A DNA stretch of 64,000 nt from Halonotius sp046719765 (lineage in GTDB: Archaea; Halobacteriota; Halobacteria; Halobacteriales; Haloferacaceae): the NCBI RefSeq assembly GCF_046719765.1, contig NZ_JABEBY010000015.1, forward strand, positions 22,507 to 86,506. The letters are read 5' to 3'. Below the pieces are notes generated by a model. It worked only from the letters and a program-made list of their open reading frames with translations, was not told where the DNA came from and did no database searches. Shown here in pieces: positions 1-8,540 of the stretch. Numbering within the stretch: position 1 is the first letter of the stretch; each line of letters begins with the position of its first letter. Both the position numbers and the translations under genes were made by a program.

Positions 1-488
1 TCATCCCCGACCCGTTCCCGACAACAGCCGATGGGATCGAGGCTGCCGACTGGGGGTACCGGACAGCCAGGGTCGAAGAGGAGTTTGCGGACGGCGGGAT
101 GATCGTCTCGTTCAACTGCGCCGGCGAGAAGTTCGCCCCGCTCACTGGCGGGCTGTACTACGTGCCACCAAACGGCGACGACAGCCCAGAGCCGACACAC
201 GAACTCTGGTATAACGTTCGCGGGAGCTACCACCGAGACGAACGCCGCCGTCGGGCGATGATAATCGGTCGGCTCAACGAGCGAACCGGCTTCTGGTGGG
301 CCGAGTCAGATCGCACCGATCCGACAACTGTCCCGCTTGAGGTGGCGACTGACGGCCAGAAAGCCATCGCTGCCTATCTCTTTGGCCTCCATCGGATGGA
401 CACCGAACAGATAGCCGACCAACTGCAAAAAGCCGAGCCGACGGTTCGCCAATACCTCAGCGATTACAAGGCCGATCGGATTGAGTAA
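1..488 (+). CDS. C-terminal part of a helix-turn-helix hypothetical protein (5' end outside window)
   Basis: The frame is open from base 3 to the TAA/TAG region at 486-488, so the true start lies upstream of the window; an internal ATG at 99 is probably not the start. The visible 162 residues end in a segment (about the last 45 residues, DGQKAIAAYLFGLH through SDYKADRIE) that looks like a sigma-70-region-4/MarR-like helix-turn-helix with the pattern TEQIADQLQKAEPTVRQYL. The middle is rich in Trp, Tyr and Arg and not recognisable. I infer a DNA-binding protein of unknown role, of a kind common in haloarchaeal accessory regions. No partner gene is visible upstream. Confidence 0.6.
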   Translation, partial: IPDPFPTTADGIEAADWGYRTARVEEEFADGGMIVSFNCAGEKFAPLTGGLYYVPPNGDDSPEPTHELWYNVRGSYHRDERRRRAMIIGRLNERTGFWWAESDRTDPTTVPLEVATDGQKAIAAYLFGLHRMDTEQIADQLQKAEPTVRQYLSDYKADRIE

Positions 489-736
489 TCCGTACGAACT
501 ACCAAGCCACAAACAGCCGTCGAACTGATCCCGGTAGCGACATCCACGATCGTTCGTTCCGGCGTGGATACCGACCGCAGCGGGAGCCAGCGGGTTATCG
601 GTCGAACGTCTCACTCTGAGAGCAATTCAACCGAGCAAGCAGGGCGGGCACTGTGAACACCGGCAGTCGCAGTACCTATTTGATCACTGAGAGGAACCCA
701 TAGTATTTTCATCATCACAGTTTGTAGCTATACCGT
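489..736. other. Intergenic stretch without a supported gene
   Basis: About 250 bases between two plus-strand genes. Short frames on the minus strand (for example 306-614) are out-of-frame reflections of the upstream gene and show no family. A TATA-like A/T patch around 700-710 may serve the downstream gene at 737. I see nothing else. Confidence 0.4.
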
Positions 737-976
737 GTGGGCACAGATCGTGACCGGGTGTGGGCGGGCGTCCTCCAGGTGTCAAACGAGCAGGCTGGCT
801 TCTCAGTCGAGGAGGTGAGCCGTGTCTGTGAGGAACTGTTCGGCGATGACGCGCCGCCAGAAGCAACGATCACCGACGCGATAGACACGATGGCCGACTG
901 GGGTGTGTTGGAGTCGTTCGGCTTTGATAGCGGCACGACCTACTACATGCTGACCGACGAGGAGATCGCCCCCTGA
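737..976 (+). CDS. Small winged-helix-like protein
   Basis: A 79-residue acidic protein starting at GTG; an in-frame TAG at 725-727 rules out a longer form. The centre (GFSVEEVSRVCEELFG ... ITDAIDTMADWGVLESFG ... TYYML) has the helix-helix-strand pattern of a winged-helix domain. The C-terminal end reads LTDEEIAP. It is probably a haloarchaeal transcriptional regulator or accessory protein, but no target can be inferred. It is followed by a convergent HEAT-repeat gene. Confidence 0.55.
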   Translation: MGTDRDRVWAGVLQVSNEQAGFSVEEVSRVCEELFGDDAPPEATITDAIDTMADWGVLESFGFDSGTTYYMLTDEEIAP

Positions 977-1019
977 GCTGCACCGCGAGGAGGAGCACAG
1001 TGCGTTTGAAACGAGCGTT

Positions 1020-2243
1020 TTACCCCCAGATAGCCTTCTCCGAACCGTTATCCAGCCGTGACTGGATCATCGAGGCAAGCTCGTGGGCCGCGGAGTCTTC
1101 CTCAACAGAGTCAAGGAAGGCGGTGAGCTTCTGATCGACGAGCGCGGGATCAAGCGTCGTTAACCCCGCTGCCGCGATGATTCTGAGATAGTCATCCTCG
1201 TGGGTTAACGCCGACAGCAAGCTATCGACGGTGTCCTCGGTCGCGGTTTCGAGTTGGCCCAACAGCCAGGCCGCGTTGCGCTGTTCCGGTTTGTGTGGGG
1301 AGTCATCGACGATCGATGCAAACGCATCCGACACGGCAGCGTCGACATCCTCGCCCATCTCAGCAAGGGCCTGCTGGCGAACCGTGTGGCCCTCCTCGAA
1401 ATCGGATTCGGTGAAGGTGGTGATCAACCCCTCGGCGGCCTCCTGACGCACCGCCTCGTCGGCGTCGTCGTCCAGTTCGTCGACGATCAGATCGACCGCC
1501 TCATCCGGCGCAAGCCGGCCGATCTCGCTGATCGCGCAGGCTTTGAGTTCGGGATCCGTCCCCCGCGAGGCCGTGAGCAACGCCTCGTAGGCACCATCGG
1601 TGCCGATAGCGACCAACGCTTCGACCGCGGCCTGTTTGGTGCGGCGGATCTGTTCGTCGTCGGCGGACTGATACCTGGTGTCGTCGTCGATCCGCAGATA
1701 GCTCTTGATCGGCGTGACAAACGTCTCATCGCCGACCGCCCCGCTGGCCTCGATTGCGCGGCGGAGCACACGCAGATCCGTCTCCCGTTGGATCGTCGTC
1801 CGGAGCTTTTCGGTCGTGGTGGGGCTGCCAACGCGTTCAAAGCCGACGACAGCGAGATAGCGGAGTTCGGGCCACTGTCGCTCGTGCCATTTGGTCAAGA
1901 TTAGCGGGTACGGCGTCTCCGTCGGCGTCGATTCGGGTGCCATCTCCAGTCGGGTGATAATATTGTCGGCGATCGACTCATCGATAGCGAGAAGGGTTTT
2001 GACGACGTTCGCCCGCACCGCGTCGCTGGGATCGGTGCGCACGGCGTCAACGAGTGCTTTGCGTCTGGCGGGGGTTATCTGTTCGTTGAACCCCCCGACC
2101 GATTCGGCGAGCACACCGGCCGCGCCGTACCGAACATCCTCCTCCTCGTGGGTTCGGAGATAGCGGATGAGTTCATCGTAGGCCCCCCGGCTCGAAAGCG
2201 AGTACAGATGATCGAACAGCTCTGAGGGGGGTTCGTCTACCAT
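1020..2243 (-). CDS. HEAT-repeat domain protein
   Basis: About 407 residues made almost wholly of helical repeats of the PBS-lyase/HEAT type, seen as recurring LRxxAxxxLxxIG-like units (for example DVRYGAAGVLAESVG, ELRYLAVVGFERVG, RQEAAEGLITTF, YLRIIAAAGLTTL). HEAT proteins are protein-protein scaffolds; no catalytic motif is visible. The ATG at 2243 is preferred over a GTG two codons upstream (2249). It is cytoplasmic, with no signal peptide or membrane segment. It stands alone, with 69 bases to the FKBP gene upstream on the same strand, so co-transcription is possible. Its partner is unknown. Confidence 0.8.
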   Translation of the reverse strand: MVDEPPSELFDHLYSLSSRGAYDELIRYLRTHEEEDVRYGAAGVLAESVGGFNEQITPARRKALVDAVRTDPSDAVRANVVKTLLAIDESIADNIITRLEMAPESTPTETPYPLILTKWHERQWPELRYLAVVGFERVGSPTTTEKLRTTIQRETDLRVLRRAIEASGAVGDETFVTPIKSYLRIDDDTRYQSADDEQIRRTKQAAVEALVAIGTDGAYEALLTASRGTDPELKACAISEIGRLAPDEAVDLIVDELDDDADEAVRQEAAEGLITTFTESDFEEGHTVRQQALAEMGEDVDAAVSDAFASIVDDSPHKPEQRNAAWLLGQLETATEDTVDSLLSALTHEDDYLRIIAAAGLTTLDPALVDQKLTAFLDSVEEDSAAHELASMIQSRLDNGSEKAIWG

Positions 2244-2312
2244 TACCACACGCTACGCGGAGCAGAATCAAAAATATAGTGGCACAATAACTGATTAGCG
2301 ACGTAGAAGGTG

Positions 2313-2801
2313 TCACTCAGTTGTTGACTGTTCGGTGACAGTAAGCACCTCGATCTCGAAGTGGAGTGTCTCGCCGGCCAGCGGCGGATTGAAATCCACC
2401 GTTGAGATATCATCGTCGACAGCGGTGATCTCCGCGGCCGCACCCTGTTCGGTTTCGACGTACTGACCGACCTCCGGGCGTTGGCCGCCGAGGGTGGCTG
2501 TGAGTTCGTCGGTTGCGTACTCCTGGACATGCTCCTCCGACCACTCTCCGTACCCTCGCTCCGGTGGGACGTCGATCGATTCGGTGTCGCCCTCGGCCAA
2601 TCCTGGCAGTGCCTCCTCGATGCCGGTGATCACCTCGCCGGCGCCGACAGCGACCGTCAGCGGGGTGAACTCACGGTCGGGCTGGGCCTCAGCGAGCCCG
2701 GATTCGGCGGCGACAGCCTCGCGTGAGGTATCAAAGACAGTTCCCTCGTCGGTACGACCGACATACTTGATGACGACCTCGTCGCCGGCTTCGATTGTCA
2801 T
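2313..2801 (-). CDS. FKBP-type peptidyl-prolyl cis-trans isomerase (SlyD-like)
   Basis: 162 residues. The N-terminal FKBP core begins GDEVVIKYVGRTDEGTVFD and continues with VGAGEVITGIEEALPGLAEGD and a PPERGYGEW segment, the hallmark of archaeal and SlyD FKBPs with an insert-in-flap domain. The C-terminal half has VDFNPPLAGETLHFEIEVL, which closes the FKBP fold after the flap. Family knowledge: proline isomerisation and chaperone activity during protein folding. The SlyD metal-binding His-rich tail is absent. Start ATG at 2801. It lies downstream of the P-type ATPase gene on the same strand, with 146 bases between. Confidence 0.9.
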   Translation of the reverse strand: MTIEAGDEVVIKYVGRTDEGTVFDTSREAVAAESGLAEAQPDREFTPLTVAVGAGEVITGIEEALPGLAEGDTESIDVPPERGYGEWSEEHVQEYATDELTATLGGQRPEVGQYVETEQGAAAEITAVDDDISTVDFNPPLAGETLHFEIEVLTVTEQSTTE

Positions 2802-2947
2802 ACAACAGATACATCACCGACCGGAATAGCACTTGCGGTTGGTTCCACTTGGATGGGACGCGCCTGGCTGTCTGTGGGTTGGTGGCAGGCTGGCGATGAG
2901 CTGGCGGGAGACTGGTGCTGAGATGTCTCACGCCGACGGGACTGGGA

Positions 2948-5320
2948 TTAGTCGGCGGTCGTCGGGGGCTCTTCGGGCTGTAACCCGGCCAGCCGCATCG
3001 CGTTGCCGGTCACCCCGAGACTCATTCCCATATCGCCGATGACGATCGCGCCAAGCACCGAAACGTAGCCAAACGGCGCGGCGACCGCCAACAGCAGCTT
3101 GACGCCGAGACTCGACCAGATGTTCTGGCGGATCACCCCGTCGGCCGTCTCCGCGAGCGTGTGTAGGTACGGCAGCCGCGTCAGGTCGTCAGCCATCAGC
3201 GCGATGTCGGCGGTCTCCAGTGCGGTGTCGGTGCCGGCCGCACCCATGGCGACCCCGGTGGTCGCCGTCGCCAACGCGGGGGCATCGTTGATCCCGTCGC
3301 CAACCATCGCCACGCCACCCGGGTGTGATTCCCGGAGTTCGCGAACCGCCTCAACCTTCTCTTCGGGCATGAGGCTGGCCTGTACCGCGTCGACGCCGAC
3401 GGTTTCGCCGATCGCTCGGGCGGTGCGCTCGTTGTCGCCGGTGAGCATGACGATCCGCTCGATCCCGTTGGCTCTGAGCCGATCGACGGCCCACGCAGCT
3501 TCCGGGCGAACGGTGTCGGCGATGGCGATCAGCCCCTCTAACTCCTCGTCGGTGCCGACGAGGATGACGGTTTTGCCCGCCTGTTGGAGCCGCGGGATCG
3601 TCTCGCTGAGCAGATCGAGATACTGGCCATGCTCGCAGTCGGCGATCTCGTCGGCAGCGATGGCCGCGGTCGTCTCGTCGCTGTCGTCGGCAGCATCGAC
3701 CCCCTCGGCTGTCACGCCACCGTCGGTTTCCAGATGCGCGTGATCGAGAGCAAAGCCGAGATCCGCGAACAGTGCCGGCTTGCCGGCGTAGTGGGTGACG
3801 CCGTCGATCTCGGCGCGGACACCCTCACCGGTCAGGGCCTCGAACCCCTCGACAGCCCGGTCGTCGGTGCCGTCGGTTGTGTCCGCGGCGCGGTCAACGA
3901 TGGCGTCAGCGATCGGGTGTTCGCTGCGACCTTCGACCGCCGCGGCACAGGCCAACACGTCGGCTTCGGTGTTGCCATTGAGCGGGAGCACGTCGGTGAC
4001 GCCGAGATCACCGGTCGTCAGCGTTCCCGTCTTATCGAGAGCAACCGCTTCGACATCACCCATCGCTTCGAGGTGGGAGCCACCCTTGATGAGAACGCCG
4101 TTGCGCGCCGCGCTCGTCAGCCCGGAGACGACCGAGACGGGCGTCGAGATGACAAAGGCACAGGGACAGGCGATCACGAGCAAGGTCAGCCCGCGAACGA
4201 ACCACTCGGTGAAGGGGCCGCCCACAACCAACGGCGGAACAGTCATCGTCAACAACGCGGCGGCGACGACGATGGGCGTGTACACCGCCGCAAAGCGGTC
4301 GACGAACTGTTCGGTGTCAGTTTCCTCGCCCTCGGCGGCTTCGACGAGGTCGATCACACGAGCGATCGTCGAATCGCTGGCCGCCGCTGTCGCCTCGATC
4401 TCGATGTAGCCGGCCTCGGTCAGACTGCCTGCATACACCTCGTCGTCCGGCCCTTTGTCGGCGGGGACGCTCTCGCCGGTGATCGGCGACTCATCGATCG
4501 CGCTGGTGCCCTCGCGGATCACGCCATCGACGGGGATCTTCTCGCCGGGACGGACGATCACCCGGTCGCCGATCTCGACGGCCTCGGCGGCGACGACTTC
4601 CTCCTCGCCGTCCCGCCGGACAGTCGCCGTTTCGGGTGAAAGTGCCAGCAACTCCCGCAGCGAGCCCCGAGCCCGATCCATCGAGTACGCCTCCAGCAGT
4701 TCGGCGATGCTGAACAGGACGGCCAGCGTCGCCGCCTCGAACGGGAGGTTCACGGCGATCGCGCCGAGGATGCCGCCGGTCATCAGCAGGTCGATATCGA
4801 GACTCAGATTGCGGGCGGAGTAGTAGCCGTTCCGCAGGATCGTCGTCCCCGGCACCGCGGCCGCGACGACGTAGGCGATCCAGTCGAGGCCGATCTCGGC
4901 ACCCAACACAGTCGCCAGCGTCGGATTCGCCGCCGGGACGACCCACTCAAAGGCGATCCCGACCAGCAACAACACCCCCCCAACCGCCGTGCGGATCGAC
5001 CGGCTGCTCGTCCAGATTGCCATCGGGTCATAGGGTTCGTCGCTATCTTCGATCTCGTAGCCAGCAGCCTCGACGCGGCCGCGGATCGCCGCCGGCGTCG
5101 TCCGGTCGGGATCGTAGCCGACGACGAGCGTCCCCGAGGCCGTTCGGGGATCGATATCGGTGATCCCACCCAGGTCGCTCACGCTGGATTCGACTTTGCC
5201 GGCACAGGATGGACAGTCCATCGATGGCACCGACAGCGAAAGGGTATCGTGGTCGCTATCGGCGGCGGTCGCCGAATCCGGCGGAGCAGACTGCGCGGCG
5301 TCCGACGTGTGATCGCTCAT
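2948..5320 (-). CDS. Heavy-metal-translocating P1B-type ATPase
   Basis: 790 residues. The N-terminal heavy-metal-associated domain has the metal-binding CPSC at residues 36-39. The membrane part follows from about residue 105. Actuator loop TGES is at 281-284, the transmembrane metal motif CPC at 385-387, the phosphorylated Asp in DKTGTLT at 429-435, and the hinge GDGINDAPA near 690. CPC plus a single HMA domain fits copper, zinc, cadmium or lead exporters of the CadA/ZntA/CopA group. An acidic loop (residues about 330-338) and an insertion around 550-575 are typical haloarchaeal acidification. It acts in the cytoplasmic membrane, exporting a metal with ATP. The substrate cannot be fixed from sequence. 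A TATA box lies 28 bases before the ATG. Confidence 0.92.
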   Translation of the reverse strand: MSDHTSDAAQSAPPDSATAADSDHDTLSLSVPSMDCPSCAGKVESSVSDLGGITDIDPRTASGTLVVGYDPDRTTPAAIRGRVEAAGYEIEDSDEPYDPMAIWTSSRSIRTAVGGVLLLVGIAFEWVVPAANPTLATVLGAEIGLDWIAYVVAAAVPGTTILRNGYYSARNLSLDIDLLMTGGILGAIAVNLPFEAATLAVLFSIAELLEAYSMDRARGSLRELLALSPETATVRRDGEEEVVAAEAVEIGDRVIVRPGEKIPVDGVIREGTSAIDESPITGESVPADKGPDDEVYAGSLTEAGYIEIEATAAASDSTIARVIDLVEAAEGEETDTEQFVDRFAAVYTPIVVAAALLTMTVPPLVVGGPFTEWFVRGLTLLVIACPCAFVISTPVSVVSGLTSAARNGVLIKGGSHLEAMGDVEAVALDKTGTLTTGDLGVTDVLPLNGNTEADVLACAAAVEGRSEHPIADAIVDRAADTTDGTDDRAVEGFEALTGEGVRAEIDGVTHYAGKPALFADLGFALDHAHLETDGGVTAEGVDAADDSDETTAAIAADEIADCEHGQYLDLLSETIPRLQQAGKTVILVGTDEELEGLIAIADTVRPEAAWAVDRLRANGIERIVMLTGDNERTARAIGETVGVDAVQASLMPEEKVEAVRELRESHPGGVAMVGDGINDAPALATATTGVAMGAAGTDTALETADIALMADDLTRLPYLHTLAETADGVIRQNIWSSLGVKLLLAVAAPFGYVSVLGAIVIGDMGMSLGVTGNAMRLAGLQPEEPPTTAD

Positions 5321-5343
5321 TAGGCGGGGCTACACGCTCGACG

Positions 5344-5352
5344 GTTATTAAC
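5344..5352 (-). promoter_or_regulatory. TATA box of the P-type ATPase gene
   Basis: Read on the minus strand, a TTAATAA core lies about 28 bases before the ATG at 5320, the spacing expected for a leaderless archaeal transcript. Two copies of GGTTGT about 13 bases apart (near 5370-5396 on the plus strand) sit just upstream and could be regulator contacts; that is a guess. Confidence 0.5.
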
Positions 5353-5484
5353 TCAACTGCTAAATGGCCCGGTTGTTACTAGAAACATTGGTTGTCAGGG
5401 TGACAGCGTTAGCAATCAACTGAAGCAATCGAGACCAGCACGGCGGAACCGCGGGCTTTTGCGGCCCGACCGTCTCCGGTCGCT

Positions 5485-5847
5485 ATGACACACTGGCGTG
5501 CGGTCGGTATCGGCTTCGTCGTGTTGTTCGTCGCCGGCGCGCTGGCGACGGGCGTCCCGATCGTCGGCCACATCGGTGCGGGCCTCATTGGCGGGTTCGC
5601 CGCGGGCTACGTCGCCGGCGGCGGGATCGCCAGCGGCGCGTGGCACGGGTTGCTTGCGGGGGCAATCGGCGGCGTCGCCGTCGCCGGTGTCTTCGCGCTC
5701 GTCGTTGGCGTGCTCGGCATCGCTGTCGGCGGCCCGTTCGGGGGGCTGCTCGGGTTCGGCGGCGTCTTCGTCGCTGGCGTCGCCATCGCCCTGTTGCTCG
5801 CAATCGACAGCGCGATCGCCGGTGCGATCGGCGCGCTCGTCGCGTAG
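5485..5847 (+). CDS. DUF5518-like small membrane protein
   Basis: 120 residues almost entirely hydrophobic and Gly/Ala-rich, with about four membrane helices, matching what I know of the haloarchaeal DUF5518 family (GAGLIGGFAAGYVAGG ... GAWHGLLAGAIGG). Function unknown; such proteins are integral to the cytoplasmic membrane. The ATG follows a GC-rich leader. It converges with the next gene, whose stop is directly adjacent (5848). Confidence 0.75.
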   Translation: MTHWRAVGIGFVVLFVAGALATGVPIVGHIGAGLIGGFAAGYVAGGGIASGAWHGLLAGAIGGVAVAGVFALVVGVLGIAVGGPFGGLLGFGGVFVAGVAIALLLAIDSAIAGAIGALVA

Positions 5848-6990
5848 TCACAGCCCGAGGCCACAGGCGTACTCCAAGGTTCCGAACCCCTGTCCGGTCG
5901 TTTCCGCCGTGATCGGGTCGCCGTCGATCCGTCCGCGGAGATTCGTCGTCCGAAACAGATACTCGTTGTAGCTCCAGTGGCTGTCGACGGCCCCGCCGAG
6001 CAGTGGTCGATCAATGTAGTTTCGCGCATGGCCGTAGCAGGCGGCGTCAAACGCCACACGATTCCCCGCACCATCGCTGACGCTGACCGCGAAGTCAGGA
6101 TGCGCCCCACCGCTGAACACCGGCTCGATGGTGGCCGAATCGAACTCGACGAGCCGGTCGCCGGTCGCCGAATCCCACAGGCCGGACTGCCGGATCGGCA
6201 CGGTCGCCCGTTCGAGCCGCGGTGAGTCGAAAAACCGATAGCCACGGCGGAACAGCTGCGGGCCGACGAAGGGGACGAACGCCGAAAACGCGGTGCCATC
6301 GGGGAAGAATGCCCAGATCCATTTCCACGGAAACAGCGGCACGTTGAGACAGACGCGCTGGAAGTAACACAGCCCCGAGAGCCGCTCGGTTCCGGTGGGG
6401 AGGTCGAACTCACCCTCGAACCCCATGCGTCGCCACGCAACGAGATCGGTCGACCGGTCATCAATCGCCTGGACTGGCGAGTCGACACTGTTCGTTAGAT
6501 CGCCCCACGCCTCGAAGTCAGCCCGACCGTTGTCACCGACGAACGTGGCGTCCAGCCCGAGCGGGCGATCTGTCGCAGCCCTGATCTCGCTGCCCCGTCG
6601 CCCGTCGTCGGTCGCTGTCCACGCCTCGATGGAGCCATCGCGGGAGAGTGTCGCCGTCGCCGGCTGGTTGACCAGTCCCTCGTGGACGGTTTCGTCGTCG
6701 CCGTACCAGCCGACCGAGATCGCAGTAAACGAGTCGACACCAGCGGAGGTATCGCGATCGAGATCGAACCCGGACATCGGGATCCCGTTGACCCGGAGTC
6801 GGTCGCCCGCACGGGCGGCAATCGAAAACATCAGTTGTTGTGGCCCGTATCCATCCGCACCTCCGGGGAAGAGTATGAACCACCACCACGACGAGGAACT
6901 TCGATTCTGTCGGTCGGGATACTGTCGCCAGATTCGGTCGAATACGCGCTGGTGATCGGCCAGCGTTCGCTCCGAGACCACCCTGTCCAT
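5848..6990 (-). CDS. Trp/Phe-rich, lipocalin-like hypothetical protein
   Basis: 380 residues from the ATG at 6990; an upstream TTG at 7044 would add 18 residues without recognisable content. Alternating strands, many aromatic residues (SSWWWFILFPGG near the N-terminus, PLFPWKWIWAFFPDGTAF in the middle) and a C-terminal region ending GQGFGTLEYACGLGL suggest two beta-barrel halves, as in carotenoid 1,2-hydratase (CrtC) or AttH lipocalin-like proteins. I do not see an established catalytic motif, so this is a fold guess. No signal peptide is obvious. It appears conserved-haloarchaeal in style. Confidence 0.6.
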   Translation of the reverse strand: MDRVVSERTLADHQRVFDRIWRQYPDRQNRSSSSWWWFILFPGGADGYGPQQLMFSIAARAGDRLRVNGIPMSGFDLDRDTSAGVDSFTAISVGWYGDDETVHEGLVNQPATATLSRDGSIEAWTATDDGRRGSEIRAATDRPLGLDATFVGDNGRADFEAWGDLTNSVDSPVQAIDDRSTDLVAWRRMGFEGEFDLPTGTERLSGLCYFQRVCLNVPLFPWKWIWAFFPDGTAFSAFVPFVGPQLFRRGYRFFDSPRLERATVPIRQSGLWDSATGDRLVEFDSATIEPVFSGGAHPDFAVSVSDGAGNRVAFDAACYGHARNYIDRPLLGGAVDSHWSYNEYLFRTTNLRGRIDGDPITAETTGQGFGTLEYACGLGL

Positions 6991-7061
6991 TGGCTGCTTC
7001 TTTCCACTGCGAGTGATAGCTTGTTCGTTCCGGTCGACGGTCAATATGTATAGGGCGTGAT

Positions 7062-7562
7062 TCAGCGGTCGAGGTATTCCTGCTGGATGGCAACAACCTC
7101 ACCGGAATCATCGCAGTCGGCGTACCGTTGGAGTGGTTCGGCGTTAAGTTCGAGAAACGTCTCACCCCACGTGAACTTGCCCAAGATGTCCGCGGCTTGC
7201 TCGGGTTCACCGAAGATGTGGAGTGCAGCCGCGAGTGCTTCGACCGTCGTCAGTTCCATCGGCCGGCCGAAGTTGACGGGGTTGGCGGCGACCAGGTAGG
7301 GGAGGGCGCGATGTTCGCCGGCCAGCGAGAAGCGTGCCTCGCCGGCTGATTCCCACGAGCAATCGAGGGCGACAAGCGCGCCGTCGTCAGCTGTCGGGCG
7401 GTCAGCCGGCGAGAGCGCCTGCTCGGCGTGGGGGTTCAGCACGACGCCGTACGGGGTGGCCTCGTGGCTCCGGTGGAGGGTTGCCAGATCGAATTTTGCC
7501 AGCTTGCGGGCGGTACACTTCTCGGGGTCGTCGTCGCCCGCATACCGGATGTGTAGCTCCAC
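7062..7562 (-). CDS. tsr3: Tsr3-type rRNA aminocarboxypropyltransferase (DUF367)
   Basis: 166 residues, close to the normal archaeal length. Diagnostic segments are KCTARKLAKF near the start, ALVALDCSWE in the middle, and RALPYLVAANPVNFGRP followed by TTVEALAAALHIFG and a FTWGETFLELN stretch. Family knowledge: Tsr3 transfers the 3-amino-3-carboxypropyl group of S-adenosylmethionine to N1-methylpseudouridine in small-subunit rRNA. GTG start at 7562. It lies head-to-head with a small SnoaL-like gene. Confidence 0.92.
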   Translation of the reverse strand: MELHIRYAGDDDPEKCTARKLAKFDLATLHRSHEATPYGVVLNPHAEQALSPADRPTADDGALVALDCSWESAGEARFSLAGEHRALPYLVAANPVNFGRPMELTTVEALAAALHIFGEPEQAADILGKFTWGETFLELNAEPLQRYADCDDSGEVVAIQQEYLDR

Positions 7563-7657
7563 GGCTGGCTGTGGGTTCGTGAGCGATCATCAAAAGCGGC
7601 GCGTTCGGGGTGAGCCTGAACCGGTACACCTGTGAGGTGGCCGCGCCAATAGCGGGT

Positions 7658-7984
7658 ATGGATCGAGACAGTCGCGTGCGAGCCTACTACCGGCGGCTCG
7701 ACGACGGTGAGTACGCCGGGCTGGAATCGCTGCTGCATCCCGAGTTCGTCCAGCGACGGCCTGACCGCACCTTCGATGACCGGGCGTCGTTCCTACAGTT
7801 CATGCGCTCGGAGCGACCGAAAACTGACACCAGCCACAGGCTCACGACCGTCTGTGCCTCCAGGGGTGGGCGGGCGGCCAGCGGACACCTGCTGGATGCA
7901 GACGGCAACGAACTGTTTGCGTTCATCGACGTGTTCAGATTCGGTGCCGACGGCCGGATTACTCACCTGACAACCTACGTCTAA
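7658..7984 (+). CDS. SnoaL/NTF2-like fold protein
   Basis: 108 residues from the ATG at 7658 (a GTG 48 bases upstream is less likely). The pattern VRAYYRRLDDGEYAGLESLLHPEFVQRRP at the start, a mid-protein FLQFMRSERP and the ending DVFRFGADGRITHLTTYV are those of a cone-shaped NTF2-like domain. Such proteins are small enzymes or ligand-binding proteins; no specific activity is visible. The next gene starts 43 bases later on the same strand. Confidence 0.75.
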   Translation: MDRDSRVRAYYRRLDDGEYAGLESLLHPEFVQRRPDRTFDDRASFLQFMRSERPKTDTSHRLTTVCASRGGRAASGHLLDADGNELFAFIDVFRFGADGRITHLTTYV

Positions 7985-8027
7985 CCGAAACGGGCGATTT
8001 ATTCGCCCCGACCCCCTCCAGCCGCGC

Positions 8028-8507
8028 ATGCAAGTTCGCTCCAGACACCACCTCCGCAGTGATGCGATCGACGACCTCACCGCGTCGCTGGCGGACTCCC
8101 TCGGGGTCGACATCGAAGGCGACACCTTCGAACTCGTCGAACTCGACGGCACCGCGTTCGATATCGTTCTCGTCGACGGCGAGAAGTTGGTCGCCTACGT
8201 CGACGACGAGCCGTTTCTCACAGTCGAGGGGGCCAACGAATACCCCCCACAGCGCGGGCTCGTAACTGTCGATGCCGGCGCGATCGAGTTCGTCTCCAAC
8301 GGCGCGGACGTGATGCGGCCGGGGATCGTCGAGGTCGACGACGGGATCACCGACGGCGATCTGGTCGCTATCGCCGAGGAAACACACGACAAGGTGCTCG
8401 CCATCGGCCGCGCACAGACCGACAGCGACGACATGGTCGGCGAGTCCGGGAAGGTCGTCAGCTCGATCCACCACGTCGGCGACGACCTCTATGAGTTTTC
8501 GGTCTAA
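8028..8507 (+). CDS. PUA-domain RNA-binding protein
   Basis: 159 residues. The C-terminal half is a PUA domain: GLVTVDAGAIEFVSNGADVMRPGIVEVDDGITDGDLVAIAEETH, then KVLAIGRA and a KVVSSIHHVGDDLYEF end. The N-terminal half (strand-helix-strand with DTFELVELDGTAFDIVLVDGEKLVAYVDDEPF) matches the pre-PUA domain of archaeal MCT-1-like proteins. Family knowledge links these to translation or RNA modification. Start ATG at 8028. Confidence 0.88.
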   Translation: MQVRSRHHLRSDAIDDLTASLADSLGVDIEGDTFELVELDGTAFDIVLVDGEKLVAYVDDEPFLTVEGANEYPPQRGLVTVDAGAIEFVSNGADVMRPGIVEVDDGITDGDLVAIAEETHDKVLAIGRAQTDSDDMVGESGKVVSSIHHVGDDLYEFSV

Positions 8508-8540
8508 CGCCGGGCAGCCACCAGAGTTCAGTTCTTGCTG

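Noticed and set aside
3584..4639. Long plus-strand frame antisense to the metal ATPase
   Set aside because: Arg/Gly/Asp-rich, no family, and lies wholly inside a confident gene; typical of high-GC DNA.
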